Shown in pieces: positions 10,346-21,628 of a stretch of 64,000 nucleotides of DNA. Position 1 is the first letter of the stretch; the number at the start of each line of letters is the position of its first letter. The notes under the pieces were generated by a model. That model was not told where the DNA came from and ran no database searches. It was given only the letters and a program-made list of their open reading frames with translations. Position numbers and translations under genes: made by a program. Origin of the DNA: Litsea cubeba. Its lineage: Eukaryota; Streptophyta; Magnoliopsida; Laurales; Lauraceae. The stretch is from the NCBI GenBank assembly GCA_012931725.1, contig CM022955.1, positions 10,008,885-10,072,884 of the forward strand, in the 5' to 3' direction.

Positions 10346-11620
10346 GATCGTCTATCCAGCAATTTTCTCCATTTTTCAGGAGTTAAGGGAGGATGTACCT
10401 GATGATCTTCAGGGACTTCAGGCTCTGGATTGCGAGGAGGCTCGTTGACGCGGTCTTGCTCTTGTTCTAGAGCGAGACACCGTAAGATCCTTGCATATTC
10501 TTCAAGATCAGGCATGGGAGCCAAATCTTCTTCCTCATCAACTCTTTGTGGCTCAACATGGTTGATTCCCACTGGAGCAATGAGAGGTGCTGGGTCAGCA
10601 GCATTTTCTTGTACAGCCTCTTGGTCTTCTTCATCATCGGACCAGGATCCTTGTGGCTGTAGAGGATTATACCAGATTACTGGCATAAGATGAGACTCAG
10701 GAACCCATTCTTCATCGGAGAGATATTCTCCTATTTCAAGGGACTCCTCCCACTCGTCTGTGTAGTTGGATTCGAATCCATCATCGGTGTCGCTGGACTT
10801 GTATCCATCAATGGAGAATCCAACTACCGAATTGCAAGAGTATGATAGCTCCTGCGTGGCTTCTTTGAATTGAGGTGGCATGAAATCACTGAGAGTGAAT
10901 TTTCTTACCCCCTTTGAAGTCTCTGGAAGGGGTGTTTTTGTTGCCTCCTGTGAAGTGGTAGAGGAAGCCTCTGCCTTTTCTTTGACCTCTTGTTTTGGCT
11001 AGGTCTTCTCTTGCCGTTTGAGCTTAAGGAGATATTTCCTAGCCTGCCTTCGCTGTTGAGCTGTAGGCTTTATTTTCACGACCTCCCAATTTTCATCTTC
11101 CAGGAGATCGGGATGTACCCATATGGGTTGTCCGTCTGACGTCGGGTAAGGAACCAGATCCTCGGACGCTTGGATTGAGTTTATCACCTTGAAGGAAGTA
11201 GTGATCTTCTTCTTCGGTGATTTTGATGTTTGTCCACATGTCACCATGTTGATGGAGGCAGACCCATAGTTTTTGTCAAAGGTGATGACTCCGTTTTTCC
11301 ACATCTCGTTTATTTTCTCCCTCACAACGAAGCATTGATTGAGAGGATGCGAGATCATCTGGTGGTATGGACAGTACCGAGGATCGTTGGTTTTTCCAAC
11401 ATCACCCGGTCTTTTTGGTTCAGGCAAGGTGAGCTTGCCGTTTGCCACAAGAGCCCCGAAGATTTCATCAACATCTTCATCAAACGGGTATTTCTTCTCT
11501 ACTCGTTCTTTGAAGGCATCTGAGAGTTCAGGTCTCTTACCCGCAGCTTTGTTTTCAGCTTTCTTTGTTGGCTGAGGAGCTGACTTGGTCTGCACATTGA
11601 GGACCTCTTTGGCTTAGAGG
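10346..11620 (-). pseudogene. C-terminal part of Tat gag (zinc-knuckle-like) and acidic region
   Basis: The open frame starts near 11620 and has one in-frame TAG at 10999. It contains RPELSDAFKERVEKKYPFDE and then DPRYCPYHQMISHPLNQC, a degenerate CCHC-like motif typical of Tat gag. An acidic domain with many Asp/Glu follows (10346-10881). It is out of frame with the gag core upstream; a one-base shift and a TAA lie around 11610-11625. It would be the nucleic-acid-binding part of the particle protein. Confidence 0.7.
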
Positions 11621-12563
11621 TTGCAATGCCGGTTGGCTCTTTTCTTGATGATTTCTGACTGTTGAGGTCTTTAATCACCATTTCAGCTTCCATGGAAGCT
11701 TCTAGGAGTTCTCCCAGGTTCTTTGATTTGTTGCCGATGATCATGGAGCGGATTCTAGCTCTCATGTTGTTTTGGCAGATGTCGACTAGCGATGCTTGTG
11801 GCAGTACATCAGAGCATTTGTATGCCATTGCTTTCCACTTATGAATGAAGTCATATGTTGACTCATTCTCCCCCTGCTTTAGGCTGCACAGCTGAGCCAT
11901 AGTAGCGGGATGATCCTCACCTTTGAAGTGAGTCAGGAAGCGTGTCTCTAGCATGGCCCAGTTTTGGATTGAGTCCTCCGGCAGAGTGGAGTACCAATCG
12001 AAGGCCGTACCTTTTAGGGTACTTGCAAAGAGGCGGATCTTGAGTGCATCTTGATCCGCGATAGCTCTCGTTAGGATCTTGAAGTGGATGACGTGCTGTC
12101 TGGCTGATCCTTTCCCCGTATATGTTTGGAGAGTAGGATGCTTGAATTTGGTGGGGAATGGGACCGAGTCCATCCATAAGGGATATGGTGGCTTGATCCC
12201 ATGCTCTTTGAGTATATCCTCTTCTTTTGCTTTGGTGAGGATAGTGTCTACGTCCTTTTTGGTAAGGGCGCGTGACTCATTTTCTTCTCCATTTACCTCA
12301 TTGTCTTGATGATTCGGAGGAGGTTCATTGTTCGCCTGATTTTGGAAGGCGATGAGAAGGTTTTCCATCAGAGTTTCAATCCTCTGTTGGCCTTGTTCCA
12401 ACTGCTGGATGCGGGTGATCCCATCATCTAGAAGTGGATTGCGGGGTGGTGGCTCAGAATTTGTAGCCAAGACGTTCATCCTTCGTGATTCGAACGAAGA
12501 AACTGTCCTGGTGACTGAGCTGGGGCTCATTCTTTTTGAAGAAGAGCTTGAGGAAGGATCACT
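11610..12563 (-). pseudogene. Tat gag core (Retrotrans_gag domain)
   Basis: The frame runs from 12563 leftward, with a possible initiator at 12530. It has a short coiled region (ITRIQQLEQGQQRIETLM), then the gag core with HVIHFKILTRAIADQDALKI, FASTLKGTAFDWYSTLP and FLTHFKGEDHPATMAQLCSL. This is the conserved plant Gypsy gag signature. The protein would assemble virus-like particles in the cytoplasm. It continues in frame from the basic segment upstream, separated only by a TAG at 12564. Its 3' end shifts frame near 11610. Confidence 0.88.
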
Positions 12564-13589
12564 CTACCGTCCTTTGCTTGAAGGAGCAGGGGATTCTTCT
12601 GAATGTCTTCTTGTCCTGGAGACGCCGCGGGTCATCGGACGTCGGACATGGATTTTTGTTGCTGACTTTTGGCGCCTTCTGGTTTTTCCAACCATATGGA
12701 CGGCAGCAACTTGGTTGGGTCTATCTTTTTCGACCCATTTGGGAGAGACTTGAAGTGTAGGAGGTTGGGTCCTTTGCTTCTCTAGTCTCTTTTGTCTATA
12801 CGACACGCGGCGGCGTATGCGACGAGCAATTTGAGCTCCGGTCAGCTCTGGCTGGGCTTTGGCGATGAAGGATGTGCTCCCTTGGGCGCAGCAGCCGAGC
12901 CTGTCTTCTTTGCAGCTGGGCAAGGACAGGATGCGAACCCTGTCCTTCGCCTGTTGCAGCGAAGCTTTGGATTTTTGGAGTTCGGCCCCTGTAGAGATGA
13001 AGGGTCGAACTGCAGGTTTGTAGGCCTTAGCAGGTGCTTGTAGAGGCCTTGTGATGCATGATCTGATTTTGGGCTTGTAGGAACAAGCCGGCTCATGCTG
13101 GTTTGACTTGGGAGTCAGGTTGGAGATGGGTCTCTCCTCTTTCATGTAAGCAAGAGGGTAGAACTGGTTCTCCTTAAGTGGGGCCAGGAATGCTGGCTTG
13201 GTTGATGTTTGGGACCTTCTTTGTTTTGGTGAAGGTCTTGGGGACCAAGTCTTGGGATAGACCTGGTCCTTTGCTGGTCGAGGCTTCGTGGGGCTGCCAC
13301 GGGCTTCAGGCCTTCTGGTGCTCGCCTTTGGTGTCACGATAGTGACACATTGAGAGGCGAGTTTCTGCTTCTTGGAGGGAGCAGTTTGTTCCTCGGGAAG
13401 TGGGAATGGTCCCAGCGTCCCAAAGACGATAGTCCGGGGAGTCGAGGTCGACCCGGAGTTCAGAGAGTTGCCGAGGGAGTTGATGCTTCGGCAGCTGATG
13501 GGGCGCTTGTAGGTGTGCGTAGTTTGCTTCTGTTGAAGCATGACTTGGTGCTTGTTCTCATCGAAAGTAATGGTAAGCGATGCTACCAT
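12564..13589 (-). CDS. ORF1-like basic protein upstream of gag
   Basis: A 341-codon open frame rich in Lys, Arg, Pro, Gln and Ser, with no recognised domain. It lies between the leader and gag and ends with a TAG just 34 bases before the gag ATG, in the same frame. Ogre-group elements carry an extra ORF1 before gag, so it may correspond to that. Alternatively it is an N-terminal extension of gag broken by one stop. A basic composition suggests RNA binding, but this is inference. Confidence 0.55.
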   Translation of the reverse strand: MVASLTITFDENKHQVMLQQKQTTHTYKRPISCRSINSLGNSLNSGSTSTPRTIVFGTLGPFPLPEEQTAPSKKQKLASQCVTIVTPKASTRRPEARGSPTKPRPAKDQVYPKTWSPRPSPKQRRSQTSTKPAFLAPLKENQFYPLAYMKEERPISNLTPKSNQHEPACSYKPKIRSCITRPLQAPAKAYKPAVRPFISTGAELQKSKASLQQAKDRVRILSLPSCKEDRLGCCAQGSTSFIAKAQPELTGAQIARRIRRRVSYRQKRLEKQRTQPPTLQVSPKWVEKDRPNQVAAVHMVGKTRRRQKSATKIHVRRPMTRGVSRTRRHSEESPAPSSKGR

Positions 13590-15540
13590 TGTTAGTTTTT
13601 TTTGAAAATTTCTGAAACAAGACTACATCCATTAGTAATCACAAGAATATAATGATCATAAATGGGAAGTTCTATGGTTTCGTCTTTTCAAATTGCTCGG
13701 GGAAGATGACCCAAGCAATATGAAGAAGGCAAAATGCCATAGAGGGTACAATTCTTCTGATCACAGGTATGGTAAGCCCAAAATGAGCATTCCAGTGACT
13801 GCTAGAAGCAATTGTGAACTTAAATTCGACTTATCGAGAAGCAGAGCTTGCTCGAGGTAAGAAGAATATAAAGTTGGAGTTACAAATGTGCCGGTCGCAA
13901 TACAGCAGACCCTGAAAGGGCGTACTAGTACCGCTAGACACAATGTTTTGAGACCGCATCCATGAGATGAGATTCTCTATTTTGAAAGGTCAAGATTGGA
14001 TTCATCAAAGAGAGCAGATGGTATTCCGATCTGAACACGGGCTCAGCGATTTCCGCGAGCGCCAGTGCTCAGAAAGAAATGAACCATAATTTCTCGGATC
14101 TGAATCCAAAAATGACGAGTTTTTTTTTTTGAAAGGCCAATATCGGGTTCATCAAAGAGAGCAAAAAGCACTCCAATCTGAACACGGGCTCAGCAATTTC
14201 CGCGAGCGCCAGTGCTCAGAAAGGAGAAGACCAAGATTTCTCCAATCTAAACCCAAAATGACGGAAGTTTTTTTTTAAAAAAAAATCTTTTTTTATTTAT
14301 TTATTTTTTTTAAAGATTTTTTTTTTGAAATTTTTTATTTTATTTTATTTTATTTTTTATTTTTTATTTTAAAATTTTTATTTTTAAAAAATTTATTTTT
14401 TTAAAAAATTTTATTTAAAAGACGAGAGAGTACACATAGGCCTCCTAACCCGGTCTTATGAAATCTTGATTGATAGAATTGCCCCCACGTAAGGGTAGGA
14501 TTACTTAATGAACCCGTTTGGAGGACCATTGCCTAGAACAGTCAAGCTGTCTCCACACTCTGGACAAGGCTTTTCTTGAATCAACCATGATCAAAGAACG
14601 CAATTGGTTTAACCTTAGTGGTCTATGTCTTTTTTTTTTGTTTTTTGTTTTTTTTTTTTTTATATATTTTTTTTATGAACTCATCGAAGAGAAACGATGG
14701 CCCAAAACCTTAGTCGAACAGGCTCAACATTTCTGCAAGCGCGATGAACGATAGGAACGGATCAAGGTTTCTCAATTTTGAATTCAGAATGAAAAATCTG
14801 ATTTTTTTTTATTTTATATATATATAATTTTTTTTTAATTTTTTTTTTAGATCTTTAATGAACTCATCGAAGAGAAACGATGGCCCAAAACCTTAGTCGA
14901 ACAGGCTCAACATTTCTGCAAGCGCGATGAACGATAGGAACGGATCAAGGTTTCTCAATTTTGAATTCAAAATGAAAAAACTGATTTTTTTTTATTTTAT
15001 ATATATATATTATTATTATTATTTTTTAGATCTTTAATGAACTCATCGAAGAGAAACGATGGCCCAAAACCTTAGTCGAATAGGCTCAACATTTCTGCAA
15101 GCGCGATGAACGATAGGAACGGATCAAGGTTTCTCAATTTTGAATTCAAAATGAAAAATCTGATTTTTTTTTATTTTATATATATATATATATTTTCAGA
15201 TCTTTAATGAACTCATCGAAGAAAAAACGATGGCCCAAAACCTTAGTCGAACAGGCTCAACATTTCTGCAAGCGCGATGAACGATAGGAACGGATCAAGG
15301 TTTCCCAATTTTGAATTCAAAATGAAAAATCTGATTATTTTTTTTTTGAAAAGAGAAAAAGTGGAAATAAATTCAAAGAATTATAAATTTCCAAAAAATC
15401 TCATCTCATTTTTTAGATGCGGAATCCAACATGGCCACCAATTAGAAAGTAGCCAAGGAATCGAGAAAAGAAATATAAGCATAGGGCAAAAGATATGATA
15501 TGCAAATATTTTATTTCTAGCATCGTGTTCTCAAATGAAC
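13590..15540 (-). other. Untranslated leader of the Tat element
   Basis: Nearly 2 kb between PBS and first ORF without coding potential. From the PBS leftward it holds a four-copy tandem repeat (14675-15345), A/T-only low-complexity DNA (14262-14425), and two diverged units of about 145 bp (13985-14265) related to each other by GAACACGGGCTCAGC and GCGAGCGCCAGTGCTCAGAA. Long leaders are usual for Tat elements. Confidence 0.7.
14675..15345 (-). repeat. Four-copy tandem repeat of about 170-183 bp in the leader
   Basis: Copies start at 14675, 14858, 15037 and 15207. Each has ATGAACTCATCGAAGAG, AACCTTAGTCGAA and GCGATGAACGATAGGAACGG, followed by a T-rich and (TA)n tail of variable length. The copies are nearly identical outside the tails. 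Each contains CATCG...CGATG, which can pair as a short stem. Confidence 0.9.
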
Positions 15541-15560
15541 GGGTCCCACCGGGTGTGCCA
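15541..15560 (-). promoter_or_regulatory. Primer binding site of the Tat element
   Basis: On the minus strand TGGCACACCCGGTGGGACCC starts three bases after the LTR end. It begins with the TGG complementary to a tRNA 3' CCA end. The tRNA is not identified. Confidence 0.75.
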
Positions 15561-15834
15561 GCTTGATGGACCGTGCTCCCGGTGCCTGGTCCTACCGAGG
15601 TCGGCCGACGTGGGAGTCCATTGGGTCCGACCCTTTCGTAACCAGGGGGCAAGGGGCGCGCATCAACATTTCTTTGTGTGGGTGTGCTAGATTTTCTATT
15701 TTACTTGGAATTGCAAGTGGTGATCCGGAGATCAACCTTCGCAAGTAAAAAGGAAATTAACTTCTTTCAAGTTTTCCATTGCACATATATTTAAGAAAAA
15801 AGACATTTTCTTGATTTGCCGTGAAAGGCGATTT

Positions 15835-15893
15835 TTTTAGCATTTATAGCCGATTTTTGGCATTTATAGCCGATTTTGGCGTTTATAGCCGTT
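15835..15893 (+). repeat. Three LTR copies of the GGCATTTATAGCC unit
   Basis: TAGCATTTATAGCCG, GGCATTTATAGCCG and GGCGTTTATAGCCG occur in tandem with T-rich spacers. They match the core of the array at 3388-3725 in the same element. Confidence 0.8.
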
Positions 15894-16402
15894 TTACAAT
15901 TCTTATCAATAATCAAAGGCAAGAGTTGTGATTTTTGTCTCTTTTGAAAAAATTACAAACTACAATGAATAGCAAGAAAAGGAGGATCTAACTTTTCAGG
16001 AGATTGTGGGGGACCCGTTCAGATTGACGGTCGCAAGCCATATGTGGACTTTGCCGTCATCCATGCAGATGAGAACAGAGGATGCTATTGATTCGCTTGG
16101 CTTGGCTATAACCTCAGGTTTTTAGAGGACAAAGACCAAAAGGAGGTCCTATGTCCAATAAAAAGCCGAGTAGACGGGCTAAAAAGCCACGTCTGAGCCA
16201 TTGGAGGCAGAATGAGAAGACAAGGACCTTGGGGGGGGGTACCCCCCAAGGGACTTTTGTCACCTTGTAGCGGTGGTCGGTGTAGAACTTCCGCAGAGTT
16301 TTCTCTCTTTGATGCCTTTTTCTGTCTGAGTTTCCGGATTTTCTGCAGTCTGTTTTCTGTGTTTTCTGTTGTGTCTCCGTTCTTTTCTTCTTGGAGAGCT
16401 CT

Positions 16403-16414
16403 CCTATTTATAGG
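16403..16414 (-). promoter_or_regulatory. TATA box of the Tat 5' LTR
   Basis: Minus-strand CCTATAAATAGG lies within the LTR and points toward gag. It would place the transcription start near 16375 and leave about 800 bp of R-U5. Confidence 0.7.
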
Positions 16415-17329
16415 CTTTTAGGTAGCCATTTAGGAGGGTTTATGAGCCTTAATTGTCATAAAGCTACATAAAGGGAGGAGTTACAAGATTGAATTCTTTA
16501 TTTTGTAACTCCTTTTTCTTGGCTTCTGATTGGCCGGAGGAGATTGAGGGCATTTAATCGCCTTTAATCGCCATGATGGGAGGAGTTTCATGGGTTAAAT
16601 GCCATGAATCTCTTGACTTGTAACTCCCGGATGCTTGCTTCTGATTGGTCTGTCCAAAGAAATGGATTAATGACTGTAATAAAGCTAGTCAATTAATCGC
16701 ATTAAGTGGTCGCTGAGCAGTTGAAGAGTCGCGGGCCGTGCCGCGTCTTATGGGATTCTTCTGGCAATGATCATCGATGGATCTTCATGTAGATCGACAT
16801 CGGATGACCATGTGACTTCAGGTGTTGGTTGCCAACAGCGGGTCGGTGCCATCTGTCCTGTCGATTTCTCGATCGGTCGGGTAGAAAGCACACTTTTCTT
16901 TGGTTGACCGGGTGGCGATCAATGTTGTTTTCGATACTTTTGATGATTGACTTGTGTTTTTGACGGATGTCAGAGGATTTGGTGTCTTAAAAGTATGAAT
17001 TTTGAAAATTACCAGAGGCCGGACGCTTTGAATCGCGAAAAACGGCGAAAATCGGGGTTTCCGGTGCCTTCCCGGCGATCCCGGGCCCCAGGGTCGCCGG
17101 GGTCTGCGACCCTGGGGGGTTTTTTCCCCTTTTGTCCCGTTTTGTGTCCGTTTTTGCTGTTTTTTTATTCTTTTTTCTTCTGTATTTTTCCTTGACATTT
17201 TTGATCATTTATTGGCCTGATTTCCCTGTAGAAAACCTGATGAGAATCCTTGCATTTTATTTTGCAAAGTTTCCAATTTTCCGAGAAAGCCGAAGACTTT
17301 GTTGCGCAGAGCTGCCGATTTTCCGTCAG

Positions 17330-18010
17330 AAGCTGAAACTGGGTCAAACGATGTTGAAATGACTTGAAATTTGAGGTGAAGCCTCCTGAGCAATAAATAA
17401 GACCAACCATAGGCTTCTATTTGAGTTTTGAAGCCGTTTGAGGTCCTATCACCAGTAGACTTGCTTTTATCGCGATGAAGATGTCGCGGTTTGATGTGCG
17501 GTCAACCGATGTCCGATTGACTTGAAATTTGACAGGGAACCTATTGGAGTCATTTTAAGATGATCCATAGGCTCTGTCTTGGGAACCATGGTCCTGGAGA
17601 GCTTCACCGCCGAGATGCCTGATTTGGCTTTCGAGCGTCAAACTATGGTTAAATGTTGTTGAAATGACCTGAAATTTGACGTGTAGCCCTTTGTAAGCAT
17701 TTTGAAGCCGTCCATGTGCTCTATCTGATGAGTGATGGCCTCGGTGGTTCTCACCGCCGAGAGGCTTGATTTAGCTGTTCGAGGGTTGATGTAGGTAGGG
17801 TCAAACATTGTCGATTTGACTCGGAACTTGACGTGGAGCCTTTTGGATGTATTTTGAGACCATCCATCGGCTCTGATCGAAGATTTGGTGTCTCCGATGC
17901 TTTCGCCGCTGGGAGCTCCTTTTCAGCTGCCGGAGAAGCGAAGTTAGGCCAAATGATTTTGAAATGGCCCGAAACTTCTTGTGTACACCTCTTTTGACTG
18001 TCTTGAAGGA
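17330..18010. repeat. Five diverged tandem units of about 150 bp in the LTR U3
   Basis: Related phrases such as GTCAAACGATGTTGAAATGA, TGACTTGAAATTTGA and GAAATTTGACGTGTAGCC recur near 17340, 17500, 17640, 17795 and 17945. Each is followed by a CCAT...GGCTCT-like phrase. The units are well diverged. Confidence 0.7.
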
Positions 18011-18140
18011 TCTTGCAGTTTTTGTTTGGTTCTGACAAGATTTGATTTTTTGGAAGTAGCATTGCCTATTTATGGCAGGTTGCGACTTCATGTAGCTCTT
18101 TGGATCTTGAAGAGGCAAAGTGACATTTTTGGTGTCAACA

Positions 18141-18145
18141 ATTAT
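18141..18145. other. Target-site duplication flank of the Tat element (ATTAT)
   Basis: These five bases follow the LTR end directly. At the far tip of the inverted repeat (33560-33566) the mirror sequence CGCACATAAT is present, so the Tat element inserted into the left arm of an existing inverted structure. Confidence 0.6.
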
Positions 18146-18299
18146 GTGCGAACAAACAAGCTCCCTAAGAAATTAGATATAGAGAAATTTATCTTTTTTT
18201 CACATATCATAAATTTGATTAGTGCTGTGGACTACTGAAAGTAAAAACCAGAGCAATGCTCCTAAAAATGCAATATTCTTATTCAAATACTAAGAGCCT
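18146..18299 (+). repeat. Left outer flank of the inverted repeat
   Basis: Contains GAGCAATGCTCCTAAAAATG and TTCTTATTCAAATACTAAGA. The reverse complement is at 33404-33560 with few differences. It lies outside the LTR, which starts TGTGTGGGGAT at 18300. Confidence 0.85.
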
Positions 18300-19039
18300 T
18301 GTGTGGGGATATTTCCAAAGATACCGAGATTACATTAGATTCGATAATTGTACCAGCTAATCAAGTCTCGACCTCGGCCATGCGCACCTCGGCAGTAGTG
18401 CCAGGTCACCAACCGAGATCAAGGTCACTCCCGACCTCGGTCACTCCTGACCTCGGCACCGTGTCCTGACCTCAGTCACGCATCTCGGCAATAGTGTCAA
18501 ATGGCTAGCCGAGACAGACACTGACAGCCGAAGCTTTATGGAAGCTCAACCACGTCATGGGACGTGTAATAAGACAAGGGCATATGCAAGTAAGGCTGAT
18601 AAACCATCTTGCCGCCCATAATCCCTAATATTTCGGCATCCACAGCTCCCAAGGCGCCAGAGTAAGGGGCTAGATGGGACAGGATGGGCTATGATGGGAC
18701 TATCATTTAATGGAAAGTGGGTTGATGAGGTCACATCACAGGGCCCACCATCCACAGTCGGTTCCATCTTCTATAAATAGAGGACCCAATTCCAAATACA
18801 GGTACGTTGTGCATAACTTGCAACACCATAACACACAACTCCTCTACTATTCATCTTCATCCTACTGTTGAGTTCATGAACTAACTTAGGCATCAGAGAG
18901 CCTTGCGCTGACTACAGCCAGGGTCTTTGATTACTCTGTTCCTCTTCTCCTTGCAGGTCCCAGACATCTCTCCACCTTCAAAGATGTTATATCTCATCCT
19001 AATCCATCATTCCAAGTCCGTAATTTTTAGGCACTTACA
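18300..19039 (+). repeat. Left-arm LTR (plus strand)
   Basis: 740 bp from TGTGTGGGGATATTTCC to GGCACTTACA. It is rich in CCTCGG/CCGAG motifs. A TATA box (TTCTATAAATAGAGG) is at 18769-18783. It is followed by a two-base spacer and a PBS. The right-arm LTR (30121-33403) is its inverted partner. Confidence 0.88.
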
Positions 19040-19041
19040 AT

Positions 19042-19059
19042 TGGCACCGTCTGTGGGAA
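19042..19059 (+). promoter_or_regulatory. Primer binding site, left arm
   Basis: TGGCACCGTCTGTGGGAA lies two bases after the LTR end. The same site on the minus strand is at 30101-30118. Confidence 0.8.
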
Positions 19060-19083
19060 AGTTCAAAAATTTTCCCAAACACC

Positions 19084-21628
19084 ATGCCTGCAAAAGCTAA
19101 GAAGGGCGGAGAATCTTCAAAAAAACTATCATAGCCACCGATACTCCCGCCGGGATTTACACCGGTATTCCCATCAGCTATTGTGCCCCTGGACCCTCGC
19201 CAGAGGAGGTCAGGCACAGAAGGCATGGGAGGTGTTCATGCTCAGCTGGGTTCATCTTCAAGGGATGAGATAACACCTTCCCAGTAAGATAACCCTCAAC
19301 CAGGGCCTTCCCAGCCTCCCCCACGGGATAATGGGAAGCATCCCGCTGATGGCGACGATGATGGCGACTCTCTCCTCGAGGCTATCAGGGCCCAAAACCT
19401 TGTTAACTAAGAGAAGGACAAGTTGATTTGTCAGCTCCAACAGCAACTCCAAAAGAAAACGAGGACTGTGACTCAACCCCTAGAAGCAAACAAGCTCTGT
19501 CGGCCAACTAGGATTTGAGGTGAATCCTGGATAAAAAGAGGCACGACCGAGCTCACGACGAGGGTTCGAGTAACGGCAACTCGAAGAGAAGGTCGGGTTA
19601 GGTACCGGAAGACAGTGATGACCTGAGGGAATGGCTTGATCAGCAAATCAAGTAGACATTCTAGAAGAACATGGAGGTGGTCGGTCTCCGCTGAGACCGG
19701 TTAGATGCTTACGGCTCCGACGATCTCGGTGCATCTCCTTTCTCTCAGGAGATCAGAGACTTTGCTCTCCCTGAAAGATTCAGCGTCCCAAGGTTTACCC
19801 TATACGACGGGACCTCGGACCCAGCAGCTCATCTCCGACACTTTACTCAGAAGATATCGGTTTGGTGAGATGAGGGTCACTTAAACTGTAGAGTTTTCTC
19901 CTCCAGTCTCGGGGACCTTCCCCTGAGATGGTTCTGTGCACTTTCAGAAGAGTCAGTTTCGAACTGGCGGCAACTTCGAAATTCCTTCGTGGAGAAGTTC
20001 CAAGCACATAGAATGATCCCCAAAATAGACGAGGATGTAATGGCTCTCAGAATGAGGCAAACCGAAAATATTACTCAGTCTGCCAAGAGGTTCTGGACGA
20101 TTTACAGCCAGGTAGAAGACTCCTCTGAAGAGGTGGCCATCAAGTCTTTCAAACAGGCTCTGCTGTCGGGCAATGAGCTTCGAAGAGAATTGGTCCGATA
20201 TCCCGTGGTCACATTGAAAGCATTAATGGCCCGAGTAAACCAGTACGTCGAGCAAGAGGAAGATGAGCTCCGAGCTCGAGAGAACTTTGACTTCTCTCAT
20301 GAAGACCGAACTTCCAAGAAAGAGAATAAGTCATCTCAGAGGGAGGAGACGTACCGAGACCGGGCTTCCACGAGCTCGGCAAAGGTCTCGTTCCCCACCT
20401 CTGGAGGCGGTAAGAAGTTCAAGCAGGCTCACCGAGCCAGAGAAGGGCAGCCAGCCGCTACTGCATTTAAGGCTGTTAACACAATCTTCAATGAGCCATT
20501 CTATAGGCTCCTCGACAAGATCAAGACGTAGCCGTACTTCCAGTGGCTGCAGCCCATGAAGGGTGATCCTTCCACCTGCGATCAGAGCAAATTCTGTGCC
20601 TATCACAAACAAAATGGGCACAGAACAGAAGATTACATGTCCCTAAAGTCCTATCTTGAGAAGCTTGTCAAGGATGGGCATCTGAAGGACTACATCAAAG
20701 AAGGGGACAGGCACGTAAACCGAGCTCAGTGCCGAAATGACGATGATCAAGATAACGATGAGTCGAAAAAAATAATAAATGTCATCCACCTAGCTTCCCC
20801 TCCAAAAGGGAGTAATCAAGCTTGTGCCGAGGCCAGGAGGGCCTGACACGGCAAACAGGTGATGATAGCAGAACTGGAGCCAGCTGCCAAGAAGGCTCGG
20901 AAGGAAAGGCCTAAGATCTGGTTCTCAGATGAGGACCTAAAAGGCGTCCAGCTCCCCAACAATGATCCACTGATCGTCAACCTAAAGTTGAAAAAATGCA
21001 TGGTGCAAAGGATTCTTGTGGATCCCGGCAGCTCATCCGAGATCCTCTACTTCGATTGTTTCAAGAAGATGGGTCTTAGGGAAGAAGATCTGCAAGAGGC
21101 GCGCACTCCTTTGTAGGCTTCAGCTCCAAGCATGTGTACCCCAATATCTCCCTCAAATTCCAAATTGAAGGCGCCTCTATGATGGTCGATTTCCTTGTGG
21201 TGGATGCACCGCCCCCTATAAAGCCATAATGGGGAGAACCTGGCTGCACAATATGGAGGCAATACCATCCACCCATCACCAAAAGCTCAAGTTCCCATTA
21301 GAGAAGGAGAATGGCAGAGTTGAGGTGGTCACGGTCAGAGGCGATCAGCAGATGACCAAGCAATGCCTGATGGCCGTAATACTTGGCGAAGAGGAGCCAA
21401 AGCAGGTACATATGGTAGAACTAGAAGCATAGCTGAACAATGTTGGCCGAAACCCGGAATAGAAAAGCATTGAAGATCTAATCGAGATCAGGATTGACCC
21501 CCACGATCCTGAGAGGTACTTTCTGCTCGAAAGCCAGCTCATCGAGCTTGAGAGGTCTGAGCTCCTAAGCTTCTTGTTACAGAACACAAAGAGGTTTTCG
21601 CTTGGACCCCGTATAAGATGCCTGGTGT
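19084..21628 (+). pseudogene. Left-arm gag-protease and start of RT lead-in
   Basis: The frame starts at ATG 19084 (ATGCCTGCAAAAGC) but is interrupted early by stops (for example near 19131). The gag core is recognisable: FSVPRFTLYDGTSDPAAHL equivalents near 19780-19840, an open stretch from 19989 with MALRMRQTENITQSAKRFW, and a CAYHKQNGHRTEDY knuckle near 20600. The protease active site RILVDPGSSSEILYFDCF lies near 21010-21060. The coding sequence stops matching at 21628, in the lead-in to RT (LDPV-like TPYKMPGV), where hAT-like DNA begins. It is the mirror of the minus-strand copy at about 27555-30076 and has kept the protease better than that copy. Confidence 0.85.

Larger units (their letters stand above)
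1..18140 (-). mobile_element. Large Tat-clade Ty3/Gypsy LTR retrotransposon (3' LTR outside window)
   Basis: Read on the minus strand, the order is 5' LTR, PBS, repeat-rich leader, ORF1-like basic region, gag, protease, RT, RNase H, a second (archaeal-type) RNase H, integrase, two repeat arrays, and an ORF in antisense. Duplicated RNase H, extra ORFs and lengths near 20 kb are known traits of the plant Tat lineage (Ogre/Retand and relatives). The copy is dead. Pol is one frame interrupted by six stop codons, and gag has stops and frameshifts. The 5' LTR ends flush against ATTAT (18141-18145), the expected 5-bp target duplication. Its partner and the 3' LTR lie left of position 1, so the age cannot be judged from LTR divergence. 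The exact Tat sublineage is not resolved. Confidence 0.9.
15564..18140 (-). repeat. 5' LTR of the Tat element
   Basis: About 2577 bp. On the minus strand it begins TGTTGACACC (at 18140) and ends ...TCCATCA (at 15564), three bases before the PBS. It holds a TATA box (16403-16414), five diverged U3 repeats (17330-18010) and three GGCATTTATAGCC-type units (15835-15893). Small ORFs inside are not believable genes. Confidence 0.82.

Noticed and set aside
14262..14425. A/T-only stretch as a possible replication origin or matrix-attachment site
   Set aside because: Simple low-complexity DNA inside the retrotransposon leader; nothing specific supports either role.
16818..17410. Several overlapping ORFs of 60-126 codons
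   Set aside because: They lie in the U3 of the Tat LTR and have biased composition with no recognisable domain.
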